Assembly: GCA_003210055.1 (NCBI GenBank)
Contig: QCNS01000012.1
Span: forward strand, 1 to 54,997
Direction of reading: 5' to 3'
Length of the DNA: 54,997 bases
From: SAR116 cluster bacterium AG-426-I14
GTDB lineage: Bacteria; Pseudomonadota; Alphaproteobacteria; Puniceispirillales; Marisalimonadaceae
In this document: piece by piece, positions 34,927 to 43,759 of the stretch
How the letters are laid out: each line of letters begins with the position of its first letter
Numbering within the stretch: the first letter of the stretch is position 1
Program-made: the position numbers and the translations under genes
Notes under the pieces: generated by a model
Databases searched by the model: none
Told to the model about the DNA's origin: nothing
Seen by the model: the letters and a program-made list of their open reading frames with translations, nothing else

Positions 34927-36705
34927 CTATCTCGGAATAAACTTTATTTCATCTCCACTTGCAAGAGCAGGTATTAAATAAGGCGCTTCATTTAATCTAT
35001 AACGGTAGATCCACAAATTTGTAAGAACTAATTTGATATAGTTTCTAGTCTGTCTTGCCGGAAGAGTCTCAATTAAAAAGAGTGAGTCTGAATTTTTTAT
35101 GATTTTTTTATCACTTGTCCACTTTTTAAAGTTACCAGGTCCAGCATTGTATGAAGCCAACATTTTAACCACATTATTATCAATTATATCTAAACTCAAT
35201 AGAAACTTTATATACCGTGTGCCTATTACAATGTTTTTTTCAGCATTATAAAGTAAATCCCTTTTTGATTTATAACGGTAAGTCTTATTTTTCATAATAA
35301 ATGCTGCTGTTGACGGGAGTACTTGCATTAGTCCAAGTGCGTTTGCAGAACTTTTCGCCCTTGGGTTAAAACCTGATTCTTGCCTTGATATAGAATATAT
35401 GAGTGCTTTATCCTTTACGTAAGCTGCATCTATATTCCAGTTGGGCAAAGGATAAAGACCCCCTAAATAAATTAAACCGTGATCATTTCTCAAAATAGCA
35501 GACAGTCTGAAAGCTAGTCCGGGCAGTTTGTTTGTTGTAGCAAAAGAAATAATTAAAGGATATTCTTTTATAGAAAAATTAAAGATTATTTTTCTAAACT
35601 CTCTTTCAGCTCTATGATTTTCTGAAATTTGAAGTAATGCTAATAGTCTTTTCCCTCCCTCTAATGAAATTATTTTAGAAAGAAAAGATTTTGAAATATT
35701 TGGTAAACTAAAGTCTAAATTATCTTTATAACCAAGACTTGCTTTAGCCAAAGTAGAATAAAATGTCCTTTCAAAACTAGAGGCTTTTAATAAATATTTA
35801 TTTATATCTTTTATATCTTGCGTCTTAAAGGACAACCTTGCTGACCAAAAACATCCCCCAGAAATAATACTTTCTGGGCCATGATTCAATTTACATAAAT
35901 TATTAAAAAACCATTTAGCTTGGTAAATTTGTTTTGTTCTCCATGATGCGAGACCTCCAGCCCAATATGCAAGAGCATTTTTTGAATTCGAGAGTGATAG
36001 CGAAACCCTGGCTTGTCGTATGCTTTCATAATCGTTTTTAAAAATAAAATAAGCATGAGACAATTCTGCTCTTAATTGAGCTCTCTCTTTTCTTGATAAA
36101 TACCTTTGATTGTTTTTATTATTTATTAACTTCTGTGCTAGAATTGTTTTTCTTTTATTAATTGACCTTCTAAATTGAATTGAAATTCTTTTTGCATATT
36201 TTCGATATTTATTTCCCTTTGAAATAAAGGGTATTCTTGGTTTAATCAAATCTTTGGAAATATTACCATACCCATTCAAAAATTTACCAGTTGGTTTTTT
36301 AGGTGATTTTACTTTTTGAGGTTGTCTTCTCTTAGCTAATCTATAAATCCTATATGCATCTGGATGATCATTATAGTTGTGTAACCAAGTTTTTAGCTCG
36401 TTGTAATTACTTCTCCATCCAGTAGGATGCAGATATTTATCTGCAAGTAAGTGACCAAAAAGTATTTTATTTGAAATTTGTGATTTAATTTTTTCTATTT
36501 TTACCCAAATGTTTGATCTTCTATTTTTGATCAATTTTTTTTGTAGATTAAAAATCTCAGAATATAACTCAACATCTTTATCAGATAAAATTTTATAACT
36601 AATATCATTTGTTTTTAAATTAGAAGCATGAGACGGATATAAATTAATAACAGAAAATAATGTTACAAAAATAAATAAATAAAGGTCTTTAATTTTTTTT
36701 TTCAT
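34927..36705 (-). CDS. Soluble lytic murein transglycosylase, Slt70-like
   Basis: A periplasmic peptidoglycan-cleaving enzyme. Residues 1-27 form a signal peptide (FIFVTLFSVINLYPSHAS). A long helical superhelix (~60-420) resembles the doughnut of Slt70. The catalytic SLT domain is near residues 435-560: YSISRQESGFNPRAKSSANALGLMQVLPST contains the catalytic glutamate in RQESGF, and later LASYNAGPGNFKKW is the family's A-S-Y-N-A-G-P-G. 592 residues is normal for alphaproteobacterial members. The gene lies between the UDG-like gene and moaB, all on the minus strand with gaps of only 2-6 bp. Confidence 0.93.
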   Translation of the reverse strand: MKKKIKDLYLFIFVTLFSVINLYPSHASNLKTNDISYKILSDKDVELYSEIFNLQKKLIKNRRSNIWVKIEKIKSQISNKILFGHLLADKYLHPTGWRSNYNELKTWLHNYNDHPDAYRIYRLAKRRQPQKVKSPKKPTGKFLNGYGNISKDLIKPRIPFISKGNKYRKYAKRISIQFRRSINKRKTILAQKLINNKNNQRYLSRKERAQLRAELSHAYFIFKNDYESIRQARVSLSLSNSKNALAYWAGGLASWRTKQIYQAKWFFNNLCKLNHGPESIISGGCFWSARLSFKTQDIKDINKYLLKASSFERTFYSTLAKASLGYKDNLDFSLPNISKSFLSKIISLEGGKRLLALLQISENHRAEREFRKIIFNFSIKEYPLIISFATTNKLPGLAFRLSAILRNDHGLIYLGGLYPLPNWNIDAAYVKDKALIYSISRQESGFNPRAKSSANALGLMQVLPSTAAFIMKNKTYRYKSKRDLLYNAEKNIVIGTRYIKFLLSLDIIDNNVVKMLASYNAGPGNFKKWTSDKKIIKNSDSLFLIETLPARQTRNYIKLVLTNLWIYRYRLNEAPYLIPALASGDEIKFIPR

Positions 36706-36711
36706 ATTATT

Positions 36712-37323
36712 TTATTTATTTTCAAAGTTTGTTAGTTTCAACTTTAATGTTTTTAAATTATTCCATGCAATTCTTTTTAATTTTGGCTCTTGAATAAGTA
36801 AAAACGGATCAGGTACATTGATTGAAAAAAAACTATTCTTTATATTTACTGACAAAAATTTTGATATATCTCTATTAGACATATTTACAATAAAAAATGG
36901 TTTTATAAATATTAAATACTTGCTAAGAACATCAAAAAAATTAAATCGACTGTGAACAAAGTTGTCTATGTTTAATAAGTACACGTCATTAATATTTAAG
37001 TTTATCGAATTTAACATTTTTGCTAACAAAATTTTGTTTTTTCCACCGTATGGTCTTTTTTCTAAAATTTCTTCATCACTAAGTTTATTTCCGATTAATA
37101 AAATTTTTGAGTTAATATTTCCTTCAGAATGAACAAAATTGAGTGCATTTTTGTTAAAACATTCAGATAAGAAGTTTTCTAGATCAAAAATATCTTGAAA
37201 CTTTTGTTCTATTAAATCTTTTTTTGAATCAATTACATCAATAAAACAATCTATACCTAATTCAGTTTTAAATTTTATCAAATTTATTAACTCATCCCTA
37301 AAAATATTTTCTTCAATTTGCAT
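36712..37323 (-). CDS. Degenerate uracil-DNA-glycosylase-fold protein
   Basis: The middle of the protein (SKILLIGNKLSDEEILEKRPYGGKNKILLAKMLNSI) fits the family 4 uracil-glycosylase pattern of a glycine-rich active-site loop, a PF/PYGG segment and a following helix. The next part (NDVYLLNIDNFVHSRFNFFDVL and FFIVNMSN) also follows the fold. However, the family's four iron-sulfur cysteines are not there (only two Cys are seen, wrongly placed) and the G-E-x-P-G active-site glutamate is lost. It is therefore probably catalytically inactive or repurposed. Its position next to slt and the TPR lipoprotein is that of the alphaproteobacterial UDG gene. Confidence 0.6.
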   Translation of the reverse strand: MQIEENIFRDELINLIKFKTELGIDCFIDVIDSKKDLIEQKFQDIFDLENFLSECFNKNALNFVHSEGNINSKILLIGNKLSDEEILEKRPYGGKNKILLAKMLNSINLNINDVYLLNIDNFVHSRFNFFDVLSKYLIFIKPFFIVNMSNRDISKFLSVNIKNSFFSINVPDPFLLIQEPKLKRIAWNNLKTLKLKLTNFENK

Positions 37324-37391
37324 AAAAAAACTTTAGAATTGTTTAAAATAACTTAATTATGTTTATAGTATTTATATATTTATAATTTCAA

Positions 37392-39011
37392 ATGAAAAAT
37401 TATCAAAACACTTTATATTTCTTTTTACTTCTTTTTATTGTGTCCTGTACAATTAATAAAAATTATAATGTTAAATATAATAACACTAACTTGGGTAAAT
37501 ATTTAGCTGCCTCATACTCTGTTCAGAACGGCGATAGTGCATTTGCTTCCTCTATTTTGACAGATAATATAGATTATTCTAAAGACACAAAGCTTGCAGA
37601 GCTAGCTTTTTTTTCAAAAATTATTAATGGTGAATTCGAAGCAGCTAAAAAACTAAAAAAAAATTATCCCAATCTATTAGATAAAAGTTCGTTTTCTCTA
37701 ATTCCAGAAATTGTAATTAACTTAAAAAATCAAAATTACGAAGAAGCGATAAAATTAATTAATATTAGCTCTGACCTTCCTGGATTTAAAAGTTTTGAAC
37801 AAAAAATTAAAAATATCATCAATGTTTCTTCTAATTTAAAAAAACAAGACCTGATTGACATTTTTAGTAAAATAAATAATCCAGATATATATGACTTATT
37901 AATTTTTGAAGATGCATTTGAAATTTCCGATAGTGTTATAATTGATAAACTAAATAAAAAATATCAATCTGAAATAAATAATTTTTTAATATCTGGATAT
38001 TTATATAGAAAAAAGTTATTAGAAAAAAACAATTATTTTATGAATAATTTACATCGTGATTTTGATAAAAAAAAAATCATTCAAAACTTTAATAGTGAAG
38101 AAAATATCTTTAAAAAAAAACCAAGTTTTTCACTATTAATATCTAGTTACTTGACTGAAATTGCTATTAGAAACTCTCAAAATAAAAATATTCCTTCTTC
38201 TTATCTAAAAATGCTTTTGGAGATGTCCAATTTTATATACCCAGAGCTAGAATTTCCTAACTATTATCTGGCAAAGATATTCGCTCAAGAAAACAATGCT
38301 GATTTAGCAGTTAAAAAATTAGAAATTATTTCTAAAAACTCTTTTGTTTACTTACCTAGCTTATTAAATAAATATAAAATAATAAAAAATTTAGACCAAA
38401 CAAATTCAAAAAATATCTTAGATATAATGATAAAAAGATATTCTCAAAATATATCTGTTCAATATGAGTTAGCAGATTATTATCGTAAAACTGAACAATG
38501 TTCTAAGGCTATTGATATATTTAATGAAATTTTAAAAATTGAAAAAGATAACTACAGATTTCAATTCTTTAAAGCCTCTTGCCTAGAAAAATTAGATTTA
38601 TGGGAAGAATCAAAAAAAGTTTTCAATGACATTATTACAAAGAACAAAGATCCTTATGCTTTAAATTATTTAAGTTATTCTATGACGATAAGAAATGAAA
38701 ACTTAAATCTTGCACTTCAATTAATTAATGAAGCGCTTAAAAAAGAACCAAATAATGGATATTTTTTAGATACACTAGGATGGGTGCAATTCAAGAAAAA
38801 AGAATATAAATTGGCTGTGAAAAACTTGCAACGAGCAGTTTCTATTCAACCAAATAGTTCTGAAATAATGGATCATTTAGGAGATTGTTATTATAAAATG
38901 GGTCGAAAAAAAGAAGCTTTTTTTGAATGGAATAGAGCACTTATCTTTGATGCTGATGAAAATTTAAAGCAAAAAATTGAAAAAAAAATAAAATTGTATG
39001 AAACAAATTGA
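37392..39011 (+). CDS. TPR-repeat lipoprotein
   Basis: A 539-residue protein starting with a lipoprotein-type signal (LYFFLLLFIVSC, cysteine at residue ~19). The rest is tetratricopeptide solenoid. The best repeats are at the C-terminus, such as AIDIFNEILKIEKDN, ALQLINEALKKEPNNGYFLDTLGWVQFKKKEY and AVKNLQRAVSIQPNSSEIMDHLGDCYYKMGRKKEA. Proteins of this form sit next to ispE in many alphaproteobacteria and are presumed envelope scaffolds; no enzymatic role is known. It overlaps ispE by 14 bp, so they are co-transcribed. Confidence 0.8.
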   Translation: MKNYQNTLYFFLLLFIVSCTINKNYNVKYNNTNLGKYLAASYSVQNGDSAFASSILTDNIDYSKDTKLAELAFFSKIINGEFEAAKKLKKNYPNLLDKSSFSLIPEIVINLKNQNYEEAIKLINISSDLPGFKSFEQKIKNIINVSSNLKKQDLIDIFSKINNPDIYDLLIFEDAFEISDSVIIDKLNKKYQSEINNFLISGYLYRKKLLEKNNYFMNNLHRDFDKKKIIQNFNSEENIFKKKPSFSLLISSYLTEIAIRNSQNKNIPSSYLKMLLEMSNFIYPELEFPNYYLAKIFAQENNADLAVKKLEIISKNSFVYLPSLLNKYKIIKNLDQTNSKNILDIMIKRYSQNISVQYELADYYRKTEQCSKAIDIFNEILKIEKDNYRFQFFKASCLEKLDLWEESKKVFNDIITKNKDPYALNYLSYSMTIRNENLNLALQLINEALKKEPNNGYFLDTLGWVQFKKKEYKLAVKNLQRAVSIQPNSSEIMDHLGDCYYKMGRKKEAFFEWNRALIFDADENLKQKIEKKIKLYETN

Positions 39012-39879
39012 CCAAACACTTAATTTATTTGCACCAGCTAAATTAAACTTAAATCTAGAAGTTTTAAATAAAGATAAAGATAGTTTTCATTTCATAAGAA
39101 GTCATATTTGCTTTTTAAAATTGTATGACTTTATTACTTTAAAAACTAATAAAAAGTCTTTAGTTTTAATTGACAAAAAAAATAGTAAGTTTTTGCTTGA
39201 TGAAGAAACAATTTTAAAAAAAACAATTACAATTTTTAAAGATCAGTTTAAATGGAAAAAAAACTTTAAAATCATACTCAAAAAAAATATACCTATTGGT
39301 GCTGGATTAGGTGGTGGGTCAGCTGACGCAGCTTCTCTATTACTGGGGTTGAGGAAAATATATAATCAAGAAAATAAACGTAAAGTTACAATCGATAATT
39401 TGTTGACTATTGGTAAAGAAATTGGTTCTGATGTACCGGCTTGTATTTTTAGTCGGAGCTTGATTGCCACAGGTAAGGGAGAGAATATTTCACTAAGCAG
39501 TGTATCGAACAATAAAAATTATTTAATTCTTTTCCCGAACATTTTAATATCTACTAGTAAAATCTATCAAAATTTTGATAAAAAAAAATATAAAAATATT
39601 TTTGTAAATTATTTTGATAATATCAAAGTAATTAATTCACTCTTACCTGTAGTATCCAATATTAACCCAGAAATAATTCAAATTCTTTCAATGTTTAAAT
39701 CTTTTAATAATGTTCGAAGTTATGGAATGACTGGAAGTGGAAGTGCATGTTTTGCAGTTTTTGATGATATATATGATTTAAAAAATGCTCTTAAAATGTT
39801 AAAGATAAAACAAGAGAATGATTGGTACATTTGGTATGGTAAAAAAAAAGAATTTGGATTTAACAGAATTTTGTATTAA
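38998..39879 (+). CDS. ispE: 4-diphosphocytidyl-2-C-methyl-D-erythritol kinase
   Basis: A GHMP kinase of the MEP isoprenoid pathway, phosphorylating CDP-methylerythritol. LFAPAKLNLNLEVL is the N-terminal substrate loop, IPIGAGLGGGSADAASLLLGL the ATP-binding P-loop (G-L-G-G-G-S), GSDVPACIF the D-V-P motif, and the C-terminal GMTGSGSACFAVF the third glycine loop. 293 residues is normal. The ATG overlaps the upstream TPR gene by 14 bp. Only 15 bp separate its stop from the following tRNA-Gln gene. Confidence 0.95.
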   Translation: MKQIDQTLNLFAPAKLNLNLEVLNKDKDSFHFIRSHICFLKLYDFITLKTNKKSLVLIDKKNSKFLLDEETILKKTITIFKDQFKWKKNFKIILKKNIPIGAGLGGGSADAASLLLGLRKIYNQENKRKVTIDNLLTIGKEIGSDVPACIFSRSLIATGKGENISLSSVSNNKNYLILFPNILISTSKIYQNFDKKKYKNIFVNYFDNIKVINSLLPVVSNINPEIIQILSMFKSFNNVRSYGMTGSGSACFAVFDDIYDLKNALKMLKIKQENDWYIWYGKKKEFGFNRILY

Positions 39880-39894
39880 CTATAGGTTATCTAC

Positions 39895-39969
39895 TGGGGC
39901 GTAGCCAAGTGGTAAGGCATCGGGTTTTGATCCCGTGTACCGTAGGTTCGAATCCTACCGCCCCAGCCA
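39895..39969 (+). tRNA. tRNA-Gln (anticodon TTG)
   Basis: The acceptor arm TGGGGCG pairs with CGCCCCA. The D arm is TAGCCAAGTGGTAAGGCA, and the anticodon loop TTTTGAT carries TTG within the CGGG/CCCG stem. The T arm is GTAGGTTCGAATCCTAC. Discriminator G and an encoded CCA end at 39969. It follows ispE by 15 bp; no strong promoter is seen. Confidence 0.95.
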
Positions 39970-39993
39970 AATAAAACTCTATTTAATGAATTT

Positions 39994-40671
39994 TTATAGT
40001 TTTAAAATGTATCCTCCCTTCTCCTTCAATATAATTAAATGTAAATTTTTTTCTATTTTCTCTATTTTTTTTCTTAGTCTATAAACATGTGTTTCTAAAG
40101 TATGAGTATTTATTGTTTCATTAATGCCCCATACGTTGTTCAACAAATCCTTTTTGGCGACAAATTGATTTTTATTTTTAAACAAAAATTGAATTAAATT
40201 AGTCTCTTTTTCGGTTAAATGTATAATTTTATCAGTAATATTATTTTTTATAACTTTTTCGTTAGGTGAAAAAACTAAATGTTCTAATAAATTTACCTTA
40301 TTTTTTTCTTCTCTTCCGATAGTTTGAAAGTTTGAAATTAGAGAAAAAAGACTTTTCAACGTAAACGGCTTTACAACAAACTTATAATCTATGAAATTTT
40401 TATTTTCGTTTCTATATTTCAGATTGTCGAAAATTATAATTATATTTGATGTAACATTTTTTTCAAATTCCCTAATAAAATCTATATTATTAGAAATTAA
40501 TAAATAATTTACTAATAATAAATCAAACGAATCCTCTTTTAATTCTTTTAAGGATCTAAGTTCATCAATTATGAGAAAATTAACCTTTTCACCAAAGTAT
40601 TCTGAAAATTGATAAGATAAAGTTTCTGAAAACAATCTATCTTCTTCAACTAAAATTATATTTTTAAACAT
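39994..40671 (-). CDS. OmpR-family regulator with a degenerate (pseudo-) receiver domain
   Basis: Residues ~1-115 form a receiver-like fold and residues ~130-225 a winged helix (LTEKETNLIQFLF, KDLLNNVWGINETINTHTLETHVYRLRKKIE, GGYILKL), the OmpR/PhoB DNA-binding domain. In the receiver the phospho-acceptor Asp is replaced by Asn (FDLLLVN, residue 55) and the switch Thr/Ser strand reads IIIIFDN, while the acidic EED pair and Lys101 in KPF remain. It is therefore unlikely to be phosphorylated in the normal way. No histidine kinase is adjacent. It probably acts as a constitutive or ligand-controlled regulator. Confidence 0.85.
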   Translation of the reverse strand: MFKNIILVEEDRLFSETLSYQFSEYFGEKVNFLIIDELRSLKELKEDSFDLLLVNYLLISNNIDFIREFEKNVTSNIIIIFDNLKYRNENKNFIDYKFVVKPFTLKSLFSLISNFQTIGREEKNKVNLLEHLVFSPNEKVIKNNITDKIIHLTEKETNLIQFLFKNKNQFVAKKDLLNNVWGINETINTHTLETHVYRLRKKIEKIEKNLHLIILKEKGGYILKL

Positions 40672-40746
40672 TTCCTAGTTGATAACCTTTTACTTTAAAA
40701 CTATAAGTCTAATGTTAATTGCAAATTTTTAAAGTCAAATAAATTT

Positions 40747-41859
40747 ATGAAAACTTATTTACAAATTGAAAGAGCTATATCAGAGCTAAAAAGGGGCGAA
40801 ATAATTGTAGTTACTAATTACGAATCTCATACATCCATATTACTCTCAGCTGCGGAATTAATTGATAAAAACACATTAAATAAACATTTAAAACTTGGAT
40901 ACTCTTCACCTAATATTGTTTTATCCGCTAACAGATGTAATGCACTTGGATTTAATACAGTAGAAAATTGTTCGTTTATCATAAATAGTTCTTGGAAAAA
41001 AGAAGACATTTTAAATTTCGTGTTTTCAAATAAAGAAAATTTAAATTTAAATTTTAATACTTTGATCCCTGAAAAAAATGATGTTTATAAATGTTGTTTA
41101 AACATATTAAAAAAAGCAGAATTGCTACCCACAGCTATAACAACTATAGTTTCCAATGTAAATATAGAAAACATAAACACCTGGGCCTCGAAAAATAACC
41201 TTATTTATATAGATACAAAAGACTTCAAAAAACACCTTCTTAATACGGTTAATGATCTAGAAATAGTTGCAAAAACACACCTTCCAATTAAATATACCAA
41301 TGACTGTGACTTTATTCTTTTTAGATCCAAAAATAACTTCTATGAGTATTTTTGCCTACTATTTGGAGTTGCAAGAAATGTTGAAAAAAATAATAAAATT
41401 GACTTTGTTCCTACTGTAAGAGTTCACAGTCAATGTTTAACAGGAGATCTTTTATCAAGTCTTAAATGTGACTGTGGGGAACAACTTAACAATTCTCTAA
41501 AATTGTTAGCTAAAAATGGTGAAGGAATTCTTATTTATCTCTCTCAGGAAGGAAGAAATATTGGCTTAACTAATAAATTGAGAACCTACAATTTACAAGA
41601 ACAAGGATTAGATACTGTTGATGCTAATCTTACCTTAGGTTTTGAGGAGGATGAGAGGTCTTATTCACCAGCTAAACATATTTTAGATATTTTAAATATT
41701 AATAAAATAAATTTAGTTACAAACAATCCAGATAAAATTAAACAGATGGAAAATCTTGGTATTTCAATTGTTAAAAGGATCCCTCTATTAGTAAAAAGCA
41801 ATAAGTTTAATCAAAATTATTTAAATACAAAAAAAAACAAGAGTGAGCACTATTTATAA
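40747..41859 (+). CDS. ribA: GTP cyclohydrolase II with degenerate RibB-like N-terminal domain
   Basis: GTP cyclohydrolase II opens GTP in the first step of riboflavin synthesis. The C-terminal ~190 residues are complete: TVRVHSQCLTGDLLSSLKCDCGEQL gives the three zinc cysteines, IYLSQEGRNIGL the catalytic region, and DANLTLGFEEDERSY the Arg/Asp site. Residues ~1-170 align with 3,4-dihydroxy-2-butanone-4-phosphate synthase in position (AISELKRGEIIVVTNYESH...LLSAAEL) but lack the acidic E-N-E-G-D metal loop, so the RibB half is likely dead. Such fused forms are known in alphaproteobacteria. It ends 6 bp inside the convergent YggS gene. Confidence 0.9.
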   Translation: MKTYLQIERAISELKRGEIIVVTNYESHTSILLSAAELIDKNTLNKHLKLGYSSPNIVLSANRCNALGFNTVENCSFIINSSWKKEDILNFVFSNKENLNLNFNTLIPEKNDVYKCCLNILKKAELLPTAITTIVSNVNIENINTWASKNNLIYIDTKDFKKHLLNTVNDLEIVAKTHLPIKYTNDCDFILFRSKNNFYEYFCLLFGVARNVEKNNKIDFVPTVRVHSQCLTGDLLSSLKCDCGEQLNNSLKLLAKNGEGILIYLSQEGRNIGLTNKLRTYNLQEQGLDTVDANLTLGFEEDERSYSPAKHILDILNINKINLVTNNPDKIKQMENLGISIVKRIPLLVKSNKFNQNYLNTKKNKSEHYL

Positions 41860-42525
41860 TCTTTCTCTTTTTCCAAAAAATTTTGTCCCTATTCTCAAGT
41901 AATTTGCTCCAAATTTAATCGCCTGTTCATAGTCAGATGACATACCCATAGACAATTTATCTAAATTAAATTTTTTTCTGAGTTTATTTAAATAACAAAA
42001 ATGAACACTTGGATTCTCGCCTATTGGGGGAATACACATAAGTCCTATTATTGGTAATTTAAATTTGTTCATGCACAAATTTAAAAAATTTTCAAGCTTA
42101 TCTGGAAAAATTCCTGACTTTTGTTTTTCCATACCTGTATTAACTTGTACAAAGAAGCTTTTCGTTTTAGATTTATTAAAATTTTTATGAATCTCATAAG
42201 CTAAGCTTTCTCTGTCCAAGGTATGTATAAAATCAAATATTTGAATTGCTTTTTTAACTTTATTAGTTTGCAGATGACCTATTAAATGAAGTTCAACTTT
42301 TTTATATTTATCTCTAAAAATCATCCATTTTTTCTCAGCCTCTTGTACCTTATTTTCACCAAATAATCTATGACCACATTCTAAAGCTTGTATTATTTTG
42401 TCTGTCTCCTGTTGTTTAGACACAGCAATTAGTTCAGGCATTTTTTTTTCATTATAAAAACTATTCTCATGAGTAATCTTTATTTTATTATACAGAATAT
42501 CCCTATTTTTTTTAATTTCATTCAT
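41854..42525 (-). CDS. YggS/PLPBP family pyridoxal-phosphate homeostasis protein
   Basis: A PLP-binding protein with a single alanine-racemase-like barrel, which buffers PLP and affects amino acid balance. The PLP lysine is in ELIAVSKQQ. GENKVQEAEKKW, LHLIGHLQTNKVKKAI, VQVNTGMEKQKSG, GLMCIPP and LSMGMSSDYEQAI follow in the usual order, ending with NYLRIGTKFFGKR. 223 residues is standard. The gene is single, convergent to ribA, and its start is ~160 bp from the porin gene. Confidence 0.94.
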   Translation of the reverse strand: MNEIKKNRDILYNKIKITHENSFYNEKKMPELIAVSKQQETDKIIQALECGHRLFGENKVQEAEKKWMIFRDKYKKVELHLIGHLQTNKVKKAIQIFDFIHTLDRESLAYEIHKNFNKSKTKSFFVQVNTGMEKQKSGIFPDKLENFLNLCMNKFKLPIIGLMCIPPIGENPSVHFCYLNKLRKKFNLDKLSMGMSSDYEQAIKFGANYLRIGTKFFGKRERL

Positions 42526-42637
42526 AACTTAAAAATTTACTAATTGTGGCAATTTTGCAACATGTTTTTAAAAATGTGACATTTTTACACTTTAACTATA
42601 GAAATTATCTTAAAACATAAGTATATATATATCTAGT

Positions 42638-42656
42638 AATTTTCATGGTGAAAATT
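42638..42656 (+). repeat. Inverted repeat in the porin 5' region
   Basis: AATTTTCA and TGAAAATT are exact inverse arms separated by TGG, ending 30 bases before the porin ATG. It could be a regulator site or an mRNA leader hairpin. A GTGACA/TATAGA pair ~60 bases upstream (15-base spacer) is a weak promoter candidate, which would place the repeat in the leader. Confidence 0.45.
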
Positions 42657-42686
42657 GCATTAAACTTTATATAAAGGGGATACGCA

Positions 42687-43646
42687 ATGCGTAAATTACT
42701 TTTAACTACAAGTGCTTTAGTTGCTGCAACAAGTCTAGCATCTTATGCAGTTGCAGATGTATCGGTTTCCGCTAACTACGAGTGGACTTATACAACCGCT
42801 AGTACAGATGATACTGACACAGATGGTGACTCTTATGGTCAAGTAGCTGAAGTTACAATCAATTTCTCTAACAAAACAGACTCAGGTCTAACAGTTGGAG
42901 CAACATGGGATGTATCAGCAGGTGCAACATCAGACGAAGAGAGCTTATTCATTTCTGGTGGGTTCGGAAGAATTGACCTTGGTGCAAATGATCACGCTGG
43001 TGACGGATACGCAATTGATGAGTCAGATGTAATTTCTGAGGATGCTTCATATACACCTGGTAGTTCAACAATTAGTACTTCTTCATCTGTTGGTCTAAAC
43101 GGCGATACAAACAAAATCAAATATACTTTACCAGCAATGGGTAACCTTACTGGTGCCGTTTCTTATCAAGACTCAGGTGTAGCTGGAACAACTGATGAAG
43201 TTAGTTTTGGTGCAAGATATTCTATGGATAATATCACTTTAGGTTATGCTAGAATTGAAGCAGAAACTGCTTCTGGAACAAAAGATTCAGAATCAAACAA
43301 CTACGGTGTGTCGGCTGTATTTGGTGCAACTACTGTTGTAGCATCTGCAGGAGATCACGTGACAGAAGGTGAAGATAGAGAAAATATTGGTTTTGGTATC
43401 AAGCAAGCTCTTGATGGCGGAATGCATGTTGCTTTCTCAACATTTGAGTCAGAAGATGCTGCAGATAGAGCATCTAACTTAGATGAAAAGCTTACTGCAA
43501 GTCATGCTGAGATTGGATATTCAATCGCACCTGGTTTATCTGCTTTCCTTTCATACAGTAATTTTGAGTATGAAAATGGTGGAAACTCAACTTCTATTGA
43601 TGATGATGGAACACTTACAAAGCTTACAATTAAAGCTACATTCTAA
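42687..43646 (+). CDS. General (Gram-negative) porin
   Basis: An outer-membrane beta-barrel porin of 319 residues. The signal peptide is MRKLLLTTSALVAATSLASYAVA, cut before DVSVSANYEW. The rest alternates amphipathic strands with acidic loops, and the C-terminus TIKATF ends in phenylalanine, as required by the Bam machinery. The DxDTDGDS-like early loop and many Asp/Glu suggest a cation-selective or calcium-stabilised pore (inference). An SD AAGGGG lies 7 bases before ATG. Its own terminator follows, so it is monocistronic and likely one of the most abundant proteins. Confidence 0.9.
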   Translation: MRKLLLTTSALVAATSLASYAVADVSVSANYEWTYTTASTDDTDTDGDSYGQVAEVTINFSNKTDSGLTVGATWDVSAGATSDEESLFISGGFGRIDLGANDHAGDGYAIDESDVISEDASYTPGSSTISTSSSVGLNGDTNKIKYTLPAMGNLTGAVSYQDSGVAGTTDEVSFGARYSMDNITLGYARIEAETASGTKDSESNNYGVSAVFGATTVVASAGDHVTEGEDRENIGFGIKQALDGGMHVAFSTFESEDAADRASNLDEKLTASHAEIGYSIAPGLSAFLSYSNFEYENGGNSTSIDDDGTLTKLTIKATF

Positions 43647-43664
43647 ATTATCCTTAATAGTTTT

Positions 43665-43694
43665 AAAAAGGGTGACTTATGTCACCCTTTTTTT
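43665..43694 (+). terminator. Rho-independent terminator of the porin gene
   Basis: GGGTGAC (43670-43676), a TTAT loop and GTCACCC (43681-43687) form a perfect 7-bp GC-containing stem. It is flanked by five A upstream and seven T downstream, the best terminator in the window. Confidence 0.92.
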
Positions 43695-43759
43695 ATTAAT
43701 GACTAAATATAAAAAATATATATAGTAGGTATGAAATAGGTAATCATTAAAATAGTTTT

